This document shows positions 5,734 through 6,822 of a DNA stretch of 6,822 nucleotides, one piece after another. The DNA lies in the NCBI GenBank assembly GCA_002495885.1, contig DAHG01000029.1, positions 1 to 6,822 of the forward strand, written 5' to 3'. The position numbers and the translations under genes were made by a program. Position 1 is the first letter of the stretch; every line of letters starts with the position of its first letter. The notes beneath the pieces are model-generated. The model saw only the letters and a program-made list of their open reading frames with translations, searched no databases and was not told the DNA's origin. The stretch comes from Methanocellaceae archaeon UBA148 (GTDB taxonomy: Archaea > Halobacteriota > UBA148).

Positions 5734-6491
5734 GCGACCATATGCTCTGGGCAGAAGCCCAGGACCAGGCCGTGGCCGGTAGCTCTCAGACAGCTTATGC
5801 CTTTTTTGGGCACCCATCCATGTCCGCAACTATCTTTGCACCTCGAATAGAATCTGCCTTTCTCCTAACACCCAAGGGAGAGAAGCTGAAACTTGGCTTA
5901 AAAAAAGGGAGCTGGCTGCCAGGATATGGACATATGGAATACCTATCCTCGGATATGAAGCTCTACTGGCCTGGTGATTATGTATTCGGTCTTATTAGAT
6001 CTCCAGGGGTATATGATCTATCGTGGCATGGCGGAAAAAGCGGGCTTTTTCTCACACAGAGCTTTGCAAAAGCAATAATTCATTCTACTTTAGATGGTGA
6101 GAGTGAGCGCGATCCACAGGGAACATGGGAGGCAGGATTTCCTTTGGAGATAATTCCTGAGGTATCTCCATACAACGCAAAAGTAATGGAGACCCACAAG
6201 TTCAAGGTTAAATATCTGGACCGGCCGGTGAAAGCAAGCTACTATGCATCCTACTGGACCTGGGATGAGCAGGGAGATCCTAGAGTGCAAAGAGGGATTA
6301 CTGATGAAGACGGCCTATTCACTATAAATCTGAATCGAAGAGGAATGTGGATCATAGATGCTGGACTTACCCTGGAGGAATCCGGTACATTGATCGCACA
6401 GGAGTCCCGCTCCAACTTCTACCAGGCCGGAGATGTGCTTGAATATAAAACAATCCAGATCAAGAGTGAGCTAACAATATGGGTGAGATGA
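5730..6491 (+). CDS. DUF4198 (NikK/CbiK-like, COG5266) protein without a signal peptide
   Basis: A 253-residue, probably all-beta protein. Family traits: an N-terminal segment with HMLWAEAQD (4-12) and FFGHP (25-29), WPGDYVF (80-86), a central YDLSWHGGKSG (95-105), then LEIIPEVSP (139-147), and a C-terminal Ig/Cna-like domain with TDEDGLF (191-197) and RRGMWIIDAG (203-212). Related proteins accompany nickel and cobalt importers and are usually exported. This one begins MSDHMLW, has no hydrophobic leader or membrane helix, and an in-frame TGA at 5721-5723 rules out a longer start, so it should stay in the cytosol. Six histidines (4, 28, 68, 100, 118, 156), several in conserved-looking motifs, could bind metal. 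Ribosome binding site GGTGAG (5719-5724); ATGA overlap with the methyltransferase gene. A role in intracellular metal handling is inferred, not shown. Confidence 0.75.
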   Translation: MSDHMLWAEAQDQAVAGSSQTAYAFFGHPSMSATIFAPRIESAFLLTPKGEKLKLGLKKGSWLPGYGHMEYLSSDMKLYWPGDYVFGLIRSPGVYDLSWHGGKSGLFLTQSFAKAIIHSTLDGESERDPQGTWEAGFPLEIIPEVSPYNAKVMETHKFKVKYLDRPVKASYYASYWTWDEQGDPRVQRGITDEDGLFTINLNRRGMWIIDAGLTLEESGTLIAQESRSNFYQAGDVLEYKTIQIKSELTIWVR

Positions 6492-6573
6492 AAGGCGCAT
6501 AACATATTCAATTCACTTAATTACAGGCTCTGACTAAAGGAAACAGGACATTGCCGTGGTTCGCTGAATTATA

Positions 6574-6581
6574 TTTTTTTT
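6574..6581 (+). terminator. T8 run, likely terminator of the methyltransferase/DUF4198 operon
   Basis: Eight T, 82 nt after the DUF4198 stop. A second T8 run follows at 6632-6639 and may act as a backup. Archaeal termination on T-runs needs no hairpin. CATTGCC (6549-6555) upstream and GGCAATG (6600-6606) downstream can pair across this run. Confidence 0.5.
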
Positions 6582-6660
6582 GTTGCATCAGATCTACAAG
6601 GCAATGCCTCGTTAATGAACAAGCTACTCGATTTTTTTTCTTGAAGCTGATCGATGCAAC
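6582..6660. repeat. Bulged 12-bp inverted repeat enclosing a small hairpin and a T8 run
   Basis: GTTGCATC (6582-6589) pairs with GATGCAAC (6653-6660). After one unpaired A (6590), GATC (6591-6594) pairs with GATC (6649-6652). The enclosed 54 bases contain AGGC/GCCT (6599-6602 with 6606-6609, loop AAT) and T8 (6632-6639). The arms are long enough to be unlikely by chance at this spacing. Possible readings are a structured RNA, an operon 3' end, or the ends of a small decayed element. Confidence 0.4.
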
Positions 6661-6704
6661 TTACAACATCAGCAAATCGAAGATGATCACAGCATAAAGT
6701 CTAG

Positions 6705-6738
6705 GGCGACATTTGACACATCGCCGCTTATCGTCAAA
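6705..6738. repeat. Overlapping inverted repeats GGCGA/TCGCC and TTTGAC/GTCAAA
   Basis: GGCGA (6705-6709) pairs with TCGCC (6721-6725). TTTGAC (6712-6717) pairs with GTCAAA (6733-6738) with a 15-base spacer. The two cannot form together as RNA stems because the loop of one holds an arm of the other, except as a pseudoknot. The second repeat has operator-like geometry for a gene outside the window. Confidence 0.3.
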
Positions 6739-6771
6739 CTCCTAGCTGCGTCTACTGCATATGTTATGGGA

Positions 6772-6795
6772 TTTGATTTTTTAAAAAAAATCAAA
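6772..6795. terminator. A/T palindrome, possible bidirectional terminator
   Basis: Eleven bases starting TTTGA and ending in T6 (6772-6782) are the exact reverse complement of 6785-6795, with two A between. The + strand carries T6 and the minus strand T8, so transcripts from either side would meet a U-tract within a hairpin. The flanks ACTGC (6754-6758) and GCAGT (6796-6800) are also complementary. It would suit the end of a convergent gene lying right of the window. Confidence 0.4.
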
Positions 6796-6822
6796 GCAGT
6801 CTGTTAGACTCTATTTTTGCGC

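Larger units (their letters stand above)
6492..6822. other. 331-base right flank with no supported gene
   Basis: No frame here has both a plausible start and ribosome binding site; the longest open stretch on the minus strand (6569-6700) lacks a start codon. The region instead holds two T8 runs, a bulged 12-bp inverted repeat, two overlapping shorter inverted repeats and an A/T palindrome at 6772-6795. These are listed separately. Confidence 0.6.

Noticed and set aside
6569..6700. 44-codon open frame on the minus strand in the right flank
   Set aside because: No start codon, no ribosome binding site and no recognisable motif; it ends within the T-run region.
1..6822. tRNA, rRNA, CRISPR array or intact insertion sequence
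   Set aside because: No cloverleaf, no regularly spaced repeats, no rRNA-like blocks and no transposase frame were seen on either strand.

Overview
The window looks like chromosomal DNA from a methanogenic euryarchaeon, most likely of the Methanosarcinales/Methanotrichales group. This is inferred from archaeal promoter boxes (TTAAATA, CTAAATA, TTATAAA), Shine-Dalgarno sites matching the archaeal 16S tail (GGTGAT, GGAGG, GGTGA), heavy AGA/AGG arginine use, and AT-rich spacers ending in T-runs. The genus cannot be fixed from the sequence alone. All six intact genes are on the + strand.

Layout: (1) Positions 1-260 hold no intact gene, but the minus strand at 178-264 carries a short, stop-interrupted fragment resembling the helix-turn-helix start of a TetR repressor. 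(2) Positions 261-380 are an AT-rich promoter region with a perfect 11-bp palindrome. (3) Positions 381-2199 encode a two-gene DrrA/DrrB-type ABC exporter (ATPase plus six-helix permease, 1 nt apart). (4) Positions 2380-3501 and 3854-4948 encode two paralogous secreted substrate-binding proteins of the Fe3+-chelate/cobalamin type, about 69% identical by hand alignment. Each has its own gap, and the two share a similar promoter element. (5) Positions 5065-6491 hold a translationally coupled pair: a class I SAM methyltransferase and a DUF4198 (NikK/CbiK-like) protein that has no export signal. (6) Positions 6492-6822 hold no gene I can support, but contain two T8 runs and several inverted repeats.

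Working model (inference): the right-hand four genes form a metal or metal-chelate acquisition module. The two binding proteins would capture a metal complex outside the membrane, and the methyltransferase and cytosolic DUF4198 protein would process the ligand or handle the metal inside. No importer permease or ATPase for the binding proteins lies in the window, so they must use one encoded elsewhere. The DrrAB pair is exporter-type and is probably a separate unit, perhaps once controlled by the decayed TetR-like gene. The candidate for something undescribed is the linkage of duplicated chelate-binding proteins, a methyltransferase and a signal-less DUF4198 protein.
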